This document shows, one piece after another, positions 1 through 8,345 of a stretch of 64,000 nt of DNA. The notes below the pieces were generated by a model. That model did no database searches, was not told where the DNA came from, and worked only from the letters and a program-made list of their open reading frames with translations. Position numbers and translations under genes: made by a program. Positions within the stretch are counted from its first letter, which is position 1, and each line of letters begins with the position of its first letter. The DNA comes from Archangium sp. (GTDB lineage Bacteria > Myxococcota > Myxococcia > Myxococcales > Myxococcaceae), in contig JAUXRX010000007.1 of NCBI GenBank assembly GCA_030681645.1, positions 186,001-250,000 on the forward strand, in the 5' to 3' direction.

Positions 1-634
1 TCGCCACCTCGAGCCCCCAGAGATTGGTGGCAGCCAACGTGTAGCCAGGGGCCAACTCGAGCGCCGCTTTGAAAGCCCCGTACGCCTCGTCGCTCTTCTT
101 CTGTTGCAGCGCCGCAGCTCCCAGGTTGTTTTGCACCTCGGCCTGCTCGGGGTCGAGTTTGAGGCTCTGCCTCAGGCGCTGCTCGGCCAGGGGCGCGTCG
201 GAGTCGATCAACAGGCGGCCCAGGTGTGCGAGGAACCGGGGCTGCTGAGGATCGAGGATGACCGAACGATGCGCGGTCGCGAGCGCGCTTTCGGTGTAGC
301 CCAGGCGTGAGGCGATCTTCGAAGCGACGAACATGCACTCGGCATCATCGGTGCCGGCTGCCTCGATGAGCTGGACAGCCGACGCAAGCGAGGCTTCTGC
401 AGCCTCGGACTGCCCCAACTCGGCCTGGACCTGCGCGCGGCTGAAGAACAGTTGGGGCGAGGGGCTTCGCGCGAGCGCCGCCTCGCAGACTCCGAGCGCT
501 TCATCCAGGCGCCCCTGGCGTTGAAGCGCTTCGGCCAGATCCACCGAAGCACCCTCGTCCTCTGGGACTTCGGCGAGCCGTGCCGATGAGGTTCGCTCCG
601 CCTCCACCCAATTCCGCCGCCCGAGCCAGTTCAT
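1..634 (-). CDS. TPR repeat protein, C-terminus cut by window edge
   Basis: The frame is open from an ATG at 632-634 to the left edge, giving about 211 residues without a stop. It starts MNWLGRRNWVEAE and consists of TPR-like helical repeats: LAEALQRQGRLDEALGVCEAAL near residues 33-54, then a region about ATAHRSVILDPQQPRFLAHLGRLL, then a canonical repeat VQNNLGAAALQQKKSDEAYGAFKAALELAPG near the cut end. A GAGG ribosome-binding site lies about 10 bases before the ATG. TPR proteins are scaffolds, so partner and role cannot be inferred. No signal peptide is visible in the N-terminus. Codon use is more relaxed (more A/T-ending codons) than in the neighbouring sodB. The C-terminal part lies outside the window. 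Confidence 0.7.
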   Translation of the reverse strand, partial: MNWLGRRNWVEAERTSSARLAEVPEDEGASVDLAEALQRQGRLDEALGVCEAALARSPSPQLFFSRAQVQAELGQSEAAEASLASAVQLIEAAGTDDAECMFVASKIASRLGYTESALATAHRSVILDPQQPRFLAHLGRLLIDSDAPLAEQRLRQSLKLDPEQAEVQNNLGAAALQQKKSDEAYGAFKAALELAPGYTLAATNLWGLEVA

Positions 635-706
635 TGCTTTGCCCTCAATACGACGAAGCCCCACTCGAGTTCACGAGCGGGGCCCCGAGCATGACCTCGA
701 CTTCGG

Positions 707-1285
707 CTACTTGAAGTTCGCGGCGGCGAAGTCCCAGTTCACGAGCTTCTCGAGGAACGTCTCGACGTACTTCGCGCGGAGGTTGCGGTAGTCGATGTAG
801 TAGGCGTGCTCCCAGACGTCGCAGGTGATGAGCGCCTTCTGGCCCTTGGTGATCGGCGTCTCGGCGTTGCCGGTGGTGACGATCTTGAGCTTGTCGGCGT
901 CCTTCACCAGCCAGCCCCAGCCCGAGCCGAACTGGCCGATGCAGGCGGTGGAGAACTGGCTCTTGAAGTCGGCGAAGCTGCCGAAGTCCTTCTTGATCGC
1001 GTCAGCCAGCGCGCCGGTGGGCTCGTTGCCGCCCGAGGGCTTCATCGAGTTCCAGTAGAAGGTGTGGTTCCACACCTGGGCCGCGTTGTTGAACACGCCG
1101 CCAGACGAGGTCTTCACGATCTCCTCGAGGCTCTTCTCGGCCTCGGGCTTTCCTTCCAGCAGCTTCTTGAGGTTGGTCATGTACGCCTGGTGGTGCTTCT
1201 CGTAGTGAAACGAGAACGTCTCCTCGGACAGGTGAGGGGCCAGGGCGGTCTTCGCGTAGGGGAGGGGATCCAGCTCGAACTTCAT
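707..1285 (-). CDS. sodB: Superoxide dismutase [Fe/Mn]
   Basis: This 192-residue protein converts superoxide to oxygen and hydrogen peroxide. It has the full Fe/Mn-SOD pattern: N-terminal helical hairpin with His27 (FHYEKHHQAY), His74 (VWNHTFYW), and the C-terminal alpha/beta domain with Asp156 and His160 in DVWEHAYYIDYRN, which are the four metal ligands of the family. Length matches the family (about 190-205). QFGSGWGWLV is the usual glycine/tryptophan block. There is no signal peptide, so it should be cytoplasmic. The start is supported by GAAGGAG 6-7 bases upstream. It is divergent from prfB across about 119 bp. The iron-type active site is favoured by overall similarity to SodB, but metal choice (Fe, Mn or cambialistic) cannot be settled by eye. 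Confidence 0.95.
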   Translation of the reverse strand: MKFELDPLPYAKTALAPHLSEETFSFHYEKHHQAYMTNLKKLLEGKPEAEKSLEEIVKTSSGGVFNNAAQVWNHTFYWNSMKPSGGNEPTGALADAIKKDFGSFADFKSQFSTACIGQFGSGWGWLVKDADKLKIVTTGNAETPITKGQKALITCDVWEHAYYIDYRNLRAKYVETFLEKLVNWDFAAANFK

Positions 1286-1404
1286 GGGTGACTCCTTCGT
1301 TCGGGGTGGGACTTGAGGAGGGGTGAGTTAATGGCCCCGCGCCCGGTTGTCAGCAGGGGATTGCTGCTTGCGTCACCCGAACCGAACATCGTACGGGTAC
1401 CCCC

Positions 1405-2527
1405 ATGGCGAACGACATCCTCACCGAGCAGCTGACCTCTCTCCAGGCGAGGCTCACCAGCCTCCGGGGGTCTCTTTGACGTCGACCGCAAGAAGAGCCG
1501 CATCGCGCTGATCGAACGCGACTCGACCCTGCCTGACTTCTGGAACGACAACGTCAAGGCGCAGGGCATGTTGAAGGAGAAGACGACGCTCGAGAAGCAC
1601 CTCGCCGCCTACGAGGGCTGCCAGCGCCGCTTCGATGATGCGAAGACGTTGCTCGAGCTGGGCGAAGAGATGGGCGATGAGGCGAGCAAGCAGGAAGGCC
1701 TCGCGCTGCTCCCCGGCGTCGAAGATCAGCTCAAGGTGCTCGAGCTGCAGAAGATGCTCTCGGGGCCCAACGACCACCTCAACTGCTACGTCGACATCAA
1801 CGCGGGCGCCGGCGGCACCGAGTCGATGGACTGGGCGTCGATGCTGTTCCGCATGTACACGCGCTACTGCGAGCGCCGCGGCTGGACGGTCGAGCTCAGC
1901 GACTACAACGCGGGCGAAGAGGCCGGCATCAAGAACGCCTCGCTGCGCATCGTCGGTGACAACGCCTACGGCTACATGAAGGCCGAGATGGGCGTGCACC
2001 GGCTGGTGCGCATCTCGCCGTACGACTCGAACGCGCGCCGCCACACCTCGTTCGCCTCGGTCGACGTGTACCCGGAGGTCGACGACACCATCAAGATCGA
2101 CATCCCCGAGAAGGACTACGAGCTCAAGTTCATCCGCGGCTCGGGCGCCGGCGGTCAGAAGGTGAACAAGACCAGCTCGACCGCGCAGCTGCGCCACCTG
2201 CCCACCAACATCGTGCTCACCGTGCAGACCGAGCGCAGCCAGAGCGCCAACAAGGACATGGCGTTCCAGATCTTGCGGTCGCGCCTGTACGATCTCGAGC
2301 TCAAGAAGCGCGAAGCCGAGTCGGCGTCGCGCGAGGGCAACAAGGCCGACATCAGCTTCGGCTCGCAGATCCGCAGCTACGTGCTCGCGCCGTATCGCAT
2401 GGTGAAAGACCTGCGCACCGGCGTGGAATCGGGCCAGCCCGACAAGGTGCTCGACGGCGATCTCGACGAGTTCATCACCGCCCAGTTGATGGGCGTGAAG
2501 AACCCGGCCAAGGCGCTGCCGGAGTAA
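1405..2527 (+). CDS. prfB: Peptide chain release factor 2, expressed by programmed +1 frameshift
   Basis: RF2 recognises UGA/UAA stop codons and triggers peptide release. Translation begins at ATG 1405 in one frame, meets an in-frame TGA at 1477-1479 after 24 codons, and continues in the +1 frame from GAC at 1478, so the coding sequence is join(1405..1476,1478..2527), about 373 residues. The long frame contains the GGQ catalytic loop in [13 protein letters not shown] and the codon-recognition motif SPY (SPF in most RF2) in [16 protein letters not shown]. The C-terminal block GSQIRSYVL and LDGDLDEFI are classic RF2. It is followed by a dispersed hairpin repeat. Reading only the second frame from an internal ATG would lose about 54 residues of the N-terminal domain. 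Confidence 0.95.
1465..1480 (+). promoter_or_regulatory. RF2 autoregulatory frameshift site
   Basis: The sequence CGGGGGTCTCTTTGAC contains the slippery CUU codon immediately before an in-frame UGA followed by C (CTT at 1474-1476, TGA at 1477-1479, C at 1480). A G-rich, SD-like stretch lies three bases before CTT, the spacing that promotes +1 slippage in known prfB genes. When RF2 is scarce the ribosome slips to GAC and makes full-length protein. The first base of the SD-like block is C rather than A, so the stimulator may be slightly weaker than in enterobacteria. Confidence 0.93.
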
Positions 2528-2540
2528 CGCCCCTCGTAAG

Positions 2541-2585
2541 CCCCTCACTCCGACCCTCTCCCCGCTGGCGCAGGGAGAGGGGGAG
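2541..2585. repeat. Dispersed intergenic repeat, family A, copy 1
   Basis: It lies between the stop codons of the convergent prfB and thiolase genes. The core can form a hairpin: CCCTCTCCCCGC pairs with GCGCAGGGAGAGG. It carries the family's CCCCTCAC arm on the left, so it is in reverse orientation relative to copies 2 and 7. It may end transcription from both sides; there is no T-run. Confidence 0.75.
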
Positions 2586-2591
2586 AGTTCG

Positions 2592-3845
2592 TCACTTCAC
2601 GCGACGCAGCACGGTGACCGCGTTGCTGACCCCCGAGCCGCCGACGTTGAACGTCACGCCGACCTTCGGGGTCTTCTTCGTGGGCGCCAGGCCGATCGGC
2701 TCTTCCATCAGCTGCTTGTAGACGAGCGCGTGCATCGAGGCGCCCGTCGCGCCCACGGGGTGGCCCTTCGCCTTGAGGCCGCCCGAGAGGTTGATGCACA
2801 CCTGTGCGTCGTCGGCGCCGAAGCGGCCGGCCACGTAGTCGAGGCCCGCCTTGCCGTCGGCCGAGAAGCCCAGCGCCTCGGTGGTGAGGATCTGGTTGAT
2901 GCTGAAGCAGTCGTGCACCTCGGCCAGGTCGATGTCCTTCGTGGTGACGCCGGCTTCCTTGAACGCCTTGGCCACGGCGTCTTTACCGGCGCTCAGCTCC
3001 CACTTCTTCTCCCGCTGCGAGAGCGCCAGGTATTCCTCGGAGTGGCCGATGCCGGCGATCTCCACCACCTTCTTCTTCGTGGCCTTCGCGTTCTCGGTGG
3101 TGGTGAGCACCACGGCCGCGGCGCCGTCGGTCACCAGCGAGCAGTCGTGCAGCCGCAGGGGGCTGGCGATCATCATGTTCGAGCCCTTGCCCGACTCAGG
3201 CATGCCGAGGATCGCCTCGGCGGTCTGCGGGCCGTTCTGCACGTGCGCCAGCGGGTTCTTCGCGGCGTTGCGGTACATGAGGGCCGAGATGTGCGCGGCC
3301 TGCACCCGCCACTCGTTCTCCGAGAGCTTGTACTTCTCGATGTACGCCTTCGCGAGCTCGGCGAAGAGGCCGGGGAAGGTCATGCCCTTGCCGCCCTCTT
3401 CCGGCCAGTACGAGCAGGTGGCGAGCGTCTGGGTCATCGACGCCGTGTCCACCAGGTTCATCTTCTCGACGCCGACGACGAGCACGTTCTTGAAGCGGCC
3501 CGACTCGATGGCGTAGGTCGCGTCGTAGATGGCGACCGACGAGCTCGCGCACGCGGCCTCGGTGCGCGTCATGGGCTTCAAGCGCAGCGCCGGGTCGATC
3601 ATCGTGCCGATGGGCGCGACGTGCTCCTGGTTGACGAAGCGCGACGGCGAGCACGCGCCGATCCACACCCCGTCGATGTCCTTCGCGTCGAGGCCCGCGT
3701 CGGCGATCGCCCCGCGGCCGGCCTCGATGATCAGATCGTAGAAGGACTTCTGGTCGGTCTTCTTCTTGAAGGAGATCATGTCCTTCACGTCGATGAGCGA
3801 ACCGAACTTCGTGTTGTACGCGCCGATGATGCTGACCTTGCTCAT
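2592..3845 (-). CDS. Thiolase family protein (SCP2-type acetyl-CoA acyltransferase)
   Basis: This 417-residue thiolase-fold protein most likely makes or cleaves a beta-ketoacyl-CoA. It has the nucleophilic Cys99 in TEAACASSS, a second catalytic block HDCFSINQ with His311, and the C-terminal GGLKAKGHPVGATG with His362. The HDCF form places it in the SCP2/lipid-transfer type of thiolase rather than the biosynthetic PhaA/FadA type (which has NEAFA). Length is slightly above the 390-400 typical of this type. It lies 26 bp downstream of an SDR gene on the same strand, suggesting paired reduction/oxidation and thiolysis of an acyl-CoA. The substrate cannot be read from the sequence. Confidence 0.88.
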   Translation of the reverse strand: MSKVSIIGAYNTKFGSLIDVKDMISFKKKTDQKSFYDLIIEAGRGAIADAGLDAKDIDGVWIGACSPSRFVNQEHVAPIGTMIDPALRLKPMTRTEAACASSSVAIYDATYAIESGRFKNVLVVGVEKMNLVDTASMTQTLATCSYWPEEGGKGMTFPGLFAELAKAYIEKYKLSENEWRVQAAHISALMYRNAAKNPLAHVQNGPQTAEAILGMPESGKGSNMMIASPLRLHDCSLVTDGAAAVVLTTTENAKATKKKVVEIAGIGHSEEYLALSQREKKWELSAGKDAVAKAFKEAGVTTKDIDLAEVHDCFSINQILTTEALGFSADGKAGLDYVAGRFGADDAQVCINLSGGLKAKGHPVGATGASMHALVYKQLMEEPIGLAPTKKTPKVGVTFNVGGSGVSNAVTVLRRVK

Positions 3846-3871
3846 GTGAGTTCTCCGAAAAGGGGTTGGGG

Positions 3872-4663
3872 TTACTTCGCCAGGCCGTTGCTGATCAGGC
3901 CGCCGGTGATCTCGAGGCAGGTCGCGTCGAGCGCCTCGTTCTGGGCCGCGAACATGATCATGTCGGCAATCTCCGAAGGCTCGATGAGCCGGCCGATGTG
4001 CACGCCCTTGAGGATGCCCGCCAGCGCCTCCTGGTTCATGCCCTTGACCATCGGCGTGCCGACGTAGCCGGGGGCGATCGCCACGCAGCGGATGTTCTGG
4101 ATGCCCTTCATCTGGAACTCACCCACCAGGATCTTCGGCCACAGCGCGATGGCCGCCTTGGTCGAGGCGTAGTTGAGCTGGCCGGTCTGGCCCGCCTTGT
4201 TGACGGACGAGATCGGCACCAGCAGGCCCGCGTAGCCGTTGTTCGCCATGCGAATGGCGGCCTCACGCAGGGTGATGAACGAGCCGACCAGGTTCACGTC
4301 GACGACCGCCTTGAACTGCTCGGTGGTCATGGCGCGCTTCACCTTCCCCGTCTCCTTGTCGAAGTTGATCATCAGGCCGTCCTTGATGATGCCGGCGGCC
4401 GAGACGCAGATGTTGATGGCTCCGAACTTCTCGATCGCCAGGTCCATCAGCGCCGCGACCTCCTCTTCGTTGGTCACGTTGACCTTCGCGAAGGCGACCT
4501 GGCCGCCCGCCGCGGTGATCTCCCCGGCGACCCGGGTCAGGCCCTTGTGGTCCATGTCGCCGATGACGACCTTGACGCCCCGGCCCGCCATCGACTTCGC
4601 CACCGACTCGCCGATGCCGCTCGCGCCGCCGGTGATGACTGCCACTGCTCCCTTGAGTTCCAT
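3872..4663 (-). CDS. Short-chain dehydrogenase/reductase
   Basis: A 263-residue classical SDR (NAD(P)-dependent oxidoreductase). The cofactor loop TGGASGIG is at residues 11-18, the NAG-like motif is SAAG near 88-91, and the catalytic Ser is in PISSVNKAG, with Tyr165 and Lys169 in YASTK. The Asp in VIGDMD after beta-strand 2 favours NAD over NADP in this family. The start is set at MELKG because GAGG lies about 8 bases upstream; a longer frame to 4708 would add a His-rich stretch with no family match. It resembles 17-beta-HSD10/3-hydroxyacyl-CoA dehydrogenase-like SDRs, which fits the downstream thiolase, but a specific substrate is inference. Confidence 0.87.
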   Translation of the reverse strand: MELKGAVAVITGGASGIGESVAKSMAGRGVKVVIGDMDHKGLTRVAGEITAAGGQVAFAKVNVTNEEEVAALMDLAIEKFGAINICVSAAGIIKDGLMINFDKETGKVKRAMTTEQFKAVVDVNLVGSFITLREAAIRMANNGYAGLLVPISSVNKAGQTGQLNYASTKAAIALWPKILVGEFQMKGIQNIRCVAIAPGYVGTPMVKGMNQEALAGILKGVHIGRLIEPSEIADMIMFAAQNEALDATCLEITGGLISNGLAK

Positions 4664-4956
4664 GTGTTCCTCGTGGTGATGGGGCGCATGGTGCGCCGCA
4701 ACAAGCAAGGCGATGAGTGCCAGTCCTCGCCCCGCGCGTCAACTGATTGTGCAGTGCAGCAGTTTTTGCGAAAACGAGGCTTGCTCGCGCCTCCAGCGGT
4801 GGTGATGGACGCTGCTCGGCAGGGCGGGGCAGGGCAGGGCATCAGCACAGGTCATGCTGCAGATGCACAGCGCGGCGGGTCGGGGCTGCCCCTCCGGGTC
4901 GAAGCACGCTGTCGGCTCTTGATGTTGCGTCGCAGCATGCTAGCGCGGTGGGCCGC
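4664..4956. other. Intergenic region between divergent SDR and ackA genes
   Basis: This 293-bp gap must carry the promoters of two divergent operons (SDR-thiolase and ackA-pta). It contains a short direct-repeat run of GGGCAGGGC-like units near 4818-4840. I see no convincing sigma54 site, riboswitch or RNA gene. Open frames crossing it from ackA lack family similarity and are treated as noise. Confidence 0.5.
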
Positions 4957-6147
4957 ATGAACATCCTCGTCCTCAACTGCGGGAGCTCGTCCGCGAAGTT
5001 CGCGGTGCTCGACGCAGTCACGGGCGCAGAGCACCTCTCGGGCAACGCCCAGCGGCTCCATTCACCCGAGGCGTCACTCGATTGGAAGCAGGGGGGGCAC
5101 TCGCATTCCCGGCCGCTGCCCGGCGCGAGTCACGCCACGGCGCTGCGCGCAGCGGTGGAGCTGCTGCGGACGCACGGGCTGATCGACACCCTGGCCGGGG
5201 TGGGGCACCGGGTGGTGCACGGAGGCTCGCTCTTCTCTGCTTCCACGCGGCTGACGCCAGAGGTGGTCAAGCAGGTCGAGGCCTGCATTCCCCTCGGCCC
5301 GCTGCACAACCCGCCCAACCTCGTGGGCATTCGGCTCGCGCAGGAGCTGCTGCCCGGTCTCCCGCAGGTCGCCGTCTTCGACACGGCCTTCCACCAGACC
5401 ATCCCCGCCCGCGCCTACACCTACGCGGTGCCGCTGGAGTGGCGCGATGAGCTCCAGGTGCGGCGCTACGGGTTCCACGGCACCAGCCACCGGTACGTGG
5501 TGGGGCGCGCGCAGTCGATGCTCGGTCTCGAGCCCGACCAGGGCGCGCTCCTCACGGTCCACCTCGGCAACGGTTGCTCGGCGACCGCGGTGCTCGACGG
5601 AAAGAGCGTCGACACCACCATGGGGCTCACCCCGTTGGAGGGGCTGGTGATGGGCACGCGGTCCGGCTCGGTGGACCCCGCGTTGATCGGCCACGTCAGC
5701 CGCGCCACCGGGCAGACCGCCGAGGCCGTGCTCGACGCGCTCAACCGCAAGTCGGGGCTGCTCGGCCTCTCGGGGCTCTCCAACGACATGCGTACGCTCG
5801 AGCAGGCCGCCGCCGGGGGCCACGCGCGCGCGAAGCTGGCCATCGAGGTGTTCTGCTTCGTGCTGGCCCGGCAGTTGGCGGGCCTCGTGGTGAGCCTGGG
5901 CCGGCTCGACGCGCTCATCTTCACCGGGGGCATCGGCGAGAACTCCACCCTCGTGCGCCAGGTGGTGGTCGGCCACCTCGGCTTCCTCGGCCTCACCCTC
6001 GACCCCGCTCAGAATGCCAGGGCCGTCGGGGGCGCCGCCGGCCGCATCACCACCAGCACCGCTCCTTCGGCGCTCGTGGTCCCCACCGACGAAGAGCTGA
6101 TGATCGCCATGGACACGGCGCAGCTCGTCTCCACTTCCGAGGACTGA
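4957..6147 (+). CDS. ackA: Acetate kinase
   Basis: Converts acetyl phosphate and ADP to acetate and ATP (reversible), in the cytoplasm. The 396 residues match the family length. The N-terminus MNILVLNCGSSSAKF is the diagnostic first acetate-kinase signature. Further blocks are VGHRVVHGG, VAVFDTAFHQT, RRYGFHGTSHRYV, LTVHLGNGCS, DTTMGLTPLEGLVMGTRSGSVDP and FTGGIGENS, which form the ATP and acetate sites. The start at 4957 is chosen because the family begins exactly there; a longer frame adds 70 unrelated residues. It is 3 bp before pta and almost certainly in one operon with it. Confidence 0.96.
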   Translation: MNILVLNCGSSSAKFAVLDAVTGAEHLSGNAQRLHSPEASLDWKQGGHSHSRPLPGASHATALRAAVELLRTHGLIDTLAGVGHRVVHGGSLFSASTRLTPEVVKQVEACIPLGPLHNPPNLVGIRLAQELLPGLPQVAVFDTAFHQTIPARAYTYAVPLEWRDELQVRRYGFHGTSHRYVVGRAQSMLGLEPDQGALLTVHLGNGCSATAVLDGKSVDTTMGLTPLEGLVMGTRSGSVDPALIGHVSRATGQTAEAVLDALNRKSGLLGLSGLSNDMRTLEQAAAGGHARAKLAIEVFCFVLARQLAGLVVSLGRLDALIFTGGIGENSTLVRQVVVGHLGFLGLTLDPAQNARAVGGAAGRITTSTAPSALVVPTDEELMIAMDTAQLVSTSED

Positions 6148-6150
6148 CCC

Positions 6151-8223
6151 ATGGCCCGAACGCTCTTCGTCGCTCCCGCCGGCCGCAGCGTGGGCCTCAC
6201 CACCGCCGCCCTCGGGTTGGTGCGCGCGCTCGATCGCCTGGGGACGCGCGTGGCCTTCGCCAAGCCCATCTCGACCCGCACCGCCGATCGGAGCATCGCG
6301 CTGGTGAAGCTCGGGTCGGCCCTGCAGCCGCCCGAGCCGCTCTCCCGCAAGCGGGTGGAGGACCTGCTCTCGTCGGGAGACGAGCAGACGTTGCTCGAGG
6401 AAGTGGTGGCGGTCTGCAGCCAGGCGGCAGAGGGCGCGGACGTGCTGGTGGTCGAGGGCATGGTGCCCGAAGGCGGCGCGGCGTACGCGATGCGCGTCAA
6501 CGCGCTGATGCTGCGCGCGCTCGACGCCGAGCTGGTGCTGGTGGGGGCGCCGATCGCGCAGACCCCTTTCGAGCTGGCCGACGCGCTGTCGATCGCGGCG
6601 CGCGGCTTCGGTGAGCTGGGCGAGGCCCGCCAGGTGAACTGCATCGTCAACCGGGTGCCGGTCGAGGACGACGAGCAGCTCGCCACCTGGGCCTCCGCGG
6701 TCTCGGCGCAGGAGCTGACGCCGGTGGCCCTGGTGCCGGCCCGCGACGATCTCTCGGCCCTGCGGGTCAAGGATCTCGCCGTCGCCATCGGGGCGCGCGT
6801 GCTGCACCCGGGCGACATGCACCAGCGGCGCTTTCGCGACGTGCGCCTGTGCGCGATGACCGTGCCCAACTCGGTGAAGGTCTTCGCGCCCGATCGGCTG
6901 ATCATCACCCCCGCCGATCGCGACGACATCATCCTCGCCGTGGCGCTGGCGGTGATGGGGGGCATGCGCATCGCGGGCCTGGTGCTCACGGGAGGGGTCA
7001 CCCCCAACGAGCGGGTGATGCAGCTGTGCGCGCCGGCCTTCGCGCTCGGACTGCCGGTCTTGGAGGTGGATGACGGCAGCTTCCAGACGGCCACGCGGGT
7101 GGGTGACGTCGATCGGCAGATCCCCATCGACGACAAGGAACGGGTGGAGCTGGCGATGAACGTGGTGGCCGATCGCATCGACGCCGCCTGGCTGCGCAGC
7201 GTGGTGGCCTCGCGCCGCTCGCAGCGCCTCTCGCCCCCGGCCTTCCGCCAGCGCCTGGTGGAAGAGGCGCGCGAGGCCAACCGGCGCATCGTGCTGCCGG
7301 AAGGCACCGAGCCGCGCACCATCGCCGCCGCTTCGATCGCCCAGGAGAGGGGCATCGCGCGCTGTGTGTTGCTGGGTGAGCCCGACGCGGTCAGAGAGCA
7401 GGCCCGCAAGCTGGGGGTGAAGCTGCACCCGTCGATCGAGCTGATCGACCCCGCGTCGGTGTCGGCTCGTTACCTCGACTCGCTGGTGGAGCGGCGCCAG
7501 GCCCGCGGCATGACCCGGGAGCGCGCGGAGGAGGAGCTGCAGGACAGCATCATGGTGGGGACCATGATGCTGGCCGAGGGTGAGGCCGACGGGCTGGTGT
7601 CGGGCGCGGTTCACACCACCGCGCACACGATTCGGCCGGCGCTGCAGTTGATCAAGACCGTGCCCGGCTGCGAGCTGGTCTCGAGCGTGTTCTTCATGTG
7701 CCTGCCCGAGCAGGTGCTGGTGTTCGGTGACTGCGCGGTGGTGCCCAACCCCACGGCCGAGCAGCTGGCGGAGATCGCCATTCAGAGCGCGGACACGGCG
7801 GCGGCCTTTGGAATCCAGCCCCGGGTGGCGATGCTCTCGTACTCGACGGGGACTTCCGGCGGAGGGGAAGAGGTGGAGAAGGTGCAGCGGGCCACTGAGC
7901 TGGCCAGTCGCCGGCGCCCCGAGCTGATCATCGACGGGCCGCTGCAGTACGACGCGGCGGTGATGCCCGACGTGGCGCGGTCCAAGGCCCCGAAGTCAGC
8001 GGTGGCGGGCAAGGCGACGGTGATCATCTTCCCCGACCTCAACACCGGCAACGTCACCTACAAGGCGGTGCAGCGGAGCGCGGGCGTGGTCGCCATGGGG
8101 CCCCTGCTGCAGGGGCTCAACCGGCCGGTGAACGATCTCTCGCGCGGGTGCCTCATCGAAGACATCGTCTTCACCATCGCGCTCACGGCCATCCAGGCGA
8201 AGCAGTCGGCGGCGCGCCGCTGA
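6151..8223 (+). CDS. pta: Phosphate acetyltransferase, long (class II) form
   Basis: Interconverts acetyl-CoA and acetyl phosphate; with AckA it forms the acetate overflow/assimilation pathway and sets the acetyl-phosphate level. At 690 residues it is the long type: an N-terminal BioD-like P-loop-fold domain (MARTLFVAPAGRSVGLTTAAL), a central DRTGG-type regulatory domain around residues 215-330, and the C-terminal catalytic PTA_PTB domain from about residue 360 (RIVLPEGTEPRTIAAA, SGAVHTTAHTIRPALQ, YSTGTSGGG, GPLQYDAAV, FPDLNTGNVTYKAVQR). The last block is the acetyl-CoA-binding signature. The N-terminal domain lacks a perfect Walker A (GRSVGLTT), as is common in Pta. Confidence 0.95.
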   Translation: MARTLFVAPAGRSVGLTTAALGLVRALDRLGTRVAFAKPISTRTADRSIALVKLGSALQPPEPLSRKRVEDLLSSGDEQTLLEEVVAVCSQAAEGADVLVVEGMVPEGGAAYAMRVNALMLRALDAELVLVGAPIAQTPFELADALSIAARGFGELGEARQVNCIVNRVPVEDDEQLATWASAVSAQELTPVALVPARDDLSALRVKDLAVAIGARVLHPGDMHQRRFRDVRLCAMTVPNSVKVFAPDRLIITPADRDDIILAVALAVMGGMRIAGLVLTGGVTPNERVMQLCAPAFALGLPVLEVDDGSFQTATRVGDVDRQIPIDDKERVELAMNVVADRIDAAWLRSVVASRRSQRLSPPAFRQRLVEEAREANRRIVLPEGTEPRTIAAASIAQERGIARCVLLGEPDAVREQARKLGVKLHPSIELIDPASVSARYLDSLVERRQARGMTRERAEEELQDSIMVGTMMLAEGEADGLVSGAVHTTAHTIRPALQLIKTVPGCELVSSVFFMCLPEQVLVFGDCAVVPNPTAEQLAEIAIQSADTAAAFGIQPRVAMLSYSTGTSGGGEEVEKVQRATELASRRRPELIIDGPLQYDAAVMPDVARSKAPKSAVAGKATVIIFPDLNTGNVTYKAVQRSAGVVAMGPLLQGLNRPVNDLSRGCLIEDIVFTIALTAIQAKQSAARR

Positions 8224-8249
8224 AGTGGCTGCGCGCGGAGTCGAATCGG

Positions 8250-8303
8250 CCCCTCGACTTCGCTCGGGGTGAACGGTCTCCGATCAACTCTCGGGGTGAA
8301 CGG
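8250..8303. repeat. Dispersed repeat, family B, copy 1 (one full and one partial unit)
   Basis: The full unit CCCCTCGACTTCGCTCGGGG plus TGAACGG occupies 8250-8276. A partial second unit (CTCGGGGTGAACGG) follows at 8290-8303. The copy lies 27 bp after the pta stop, before the next gene on the same strand. Confidence 0.7.
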
Positions 8304-8345
8304 CTGGATCCCAGGAACGCCTGTCTCCAGGTAGGGTGTGCGCCC

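Noticed and set aside
4747..4956. N-terminal extension of acetate kinase by 70 residues
   Set aside because: The extension is Cys/Arg-rich and unlike the family, whose conserved start is MNILVLNCGSSS at 4957.
4664..4956. Sigma54 site upstream of the SDR gene (TGGCAC followed by TTGC)
   Set aside because: The spacing between TGGCAC and TTGC is 8 bases instead of 5, so the GG/GC distance does not fit.
5074..7626. Open frame of 850 codons on the minus strand across ackA-pta
   Set aside because: It is the antisense of two well-supported genes. The product is rich in Arg/His/Gly without any domain, as expected from GC-skewed codons read backward.
8230..8280. Possible tRNA T-loop (GAGTCGAATCGG) after pta
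   Set aside because: No acceptor or anticodon stem can be formed around it; the sequence is part of a family B repeat region.
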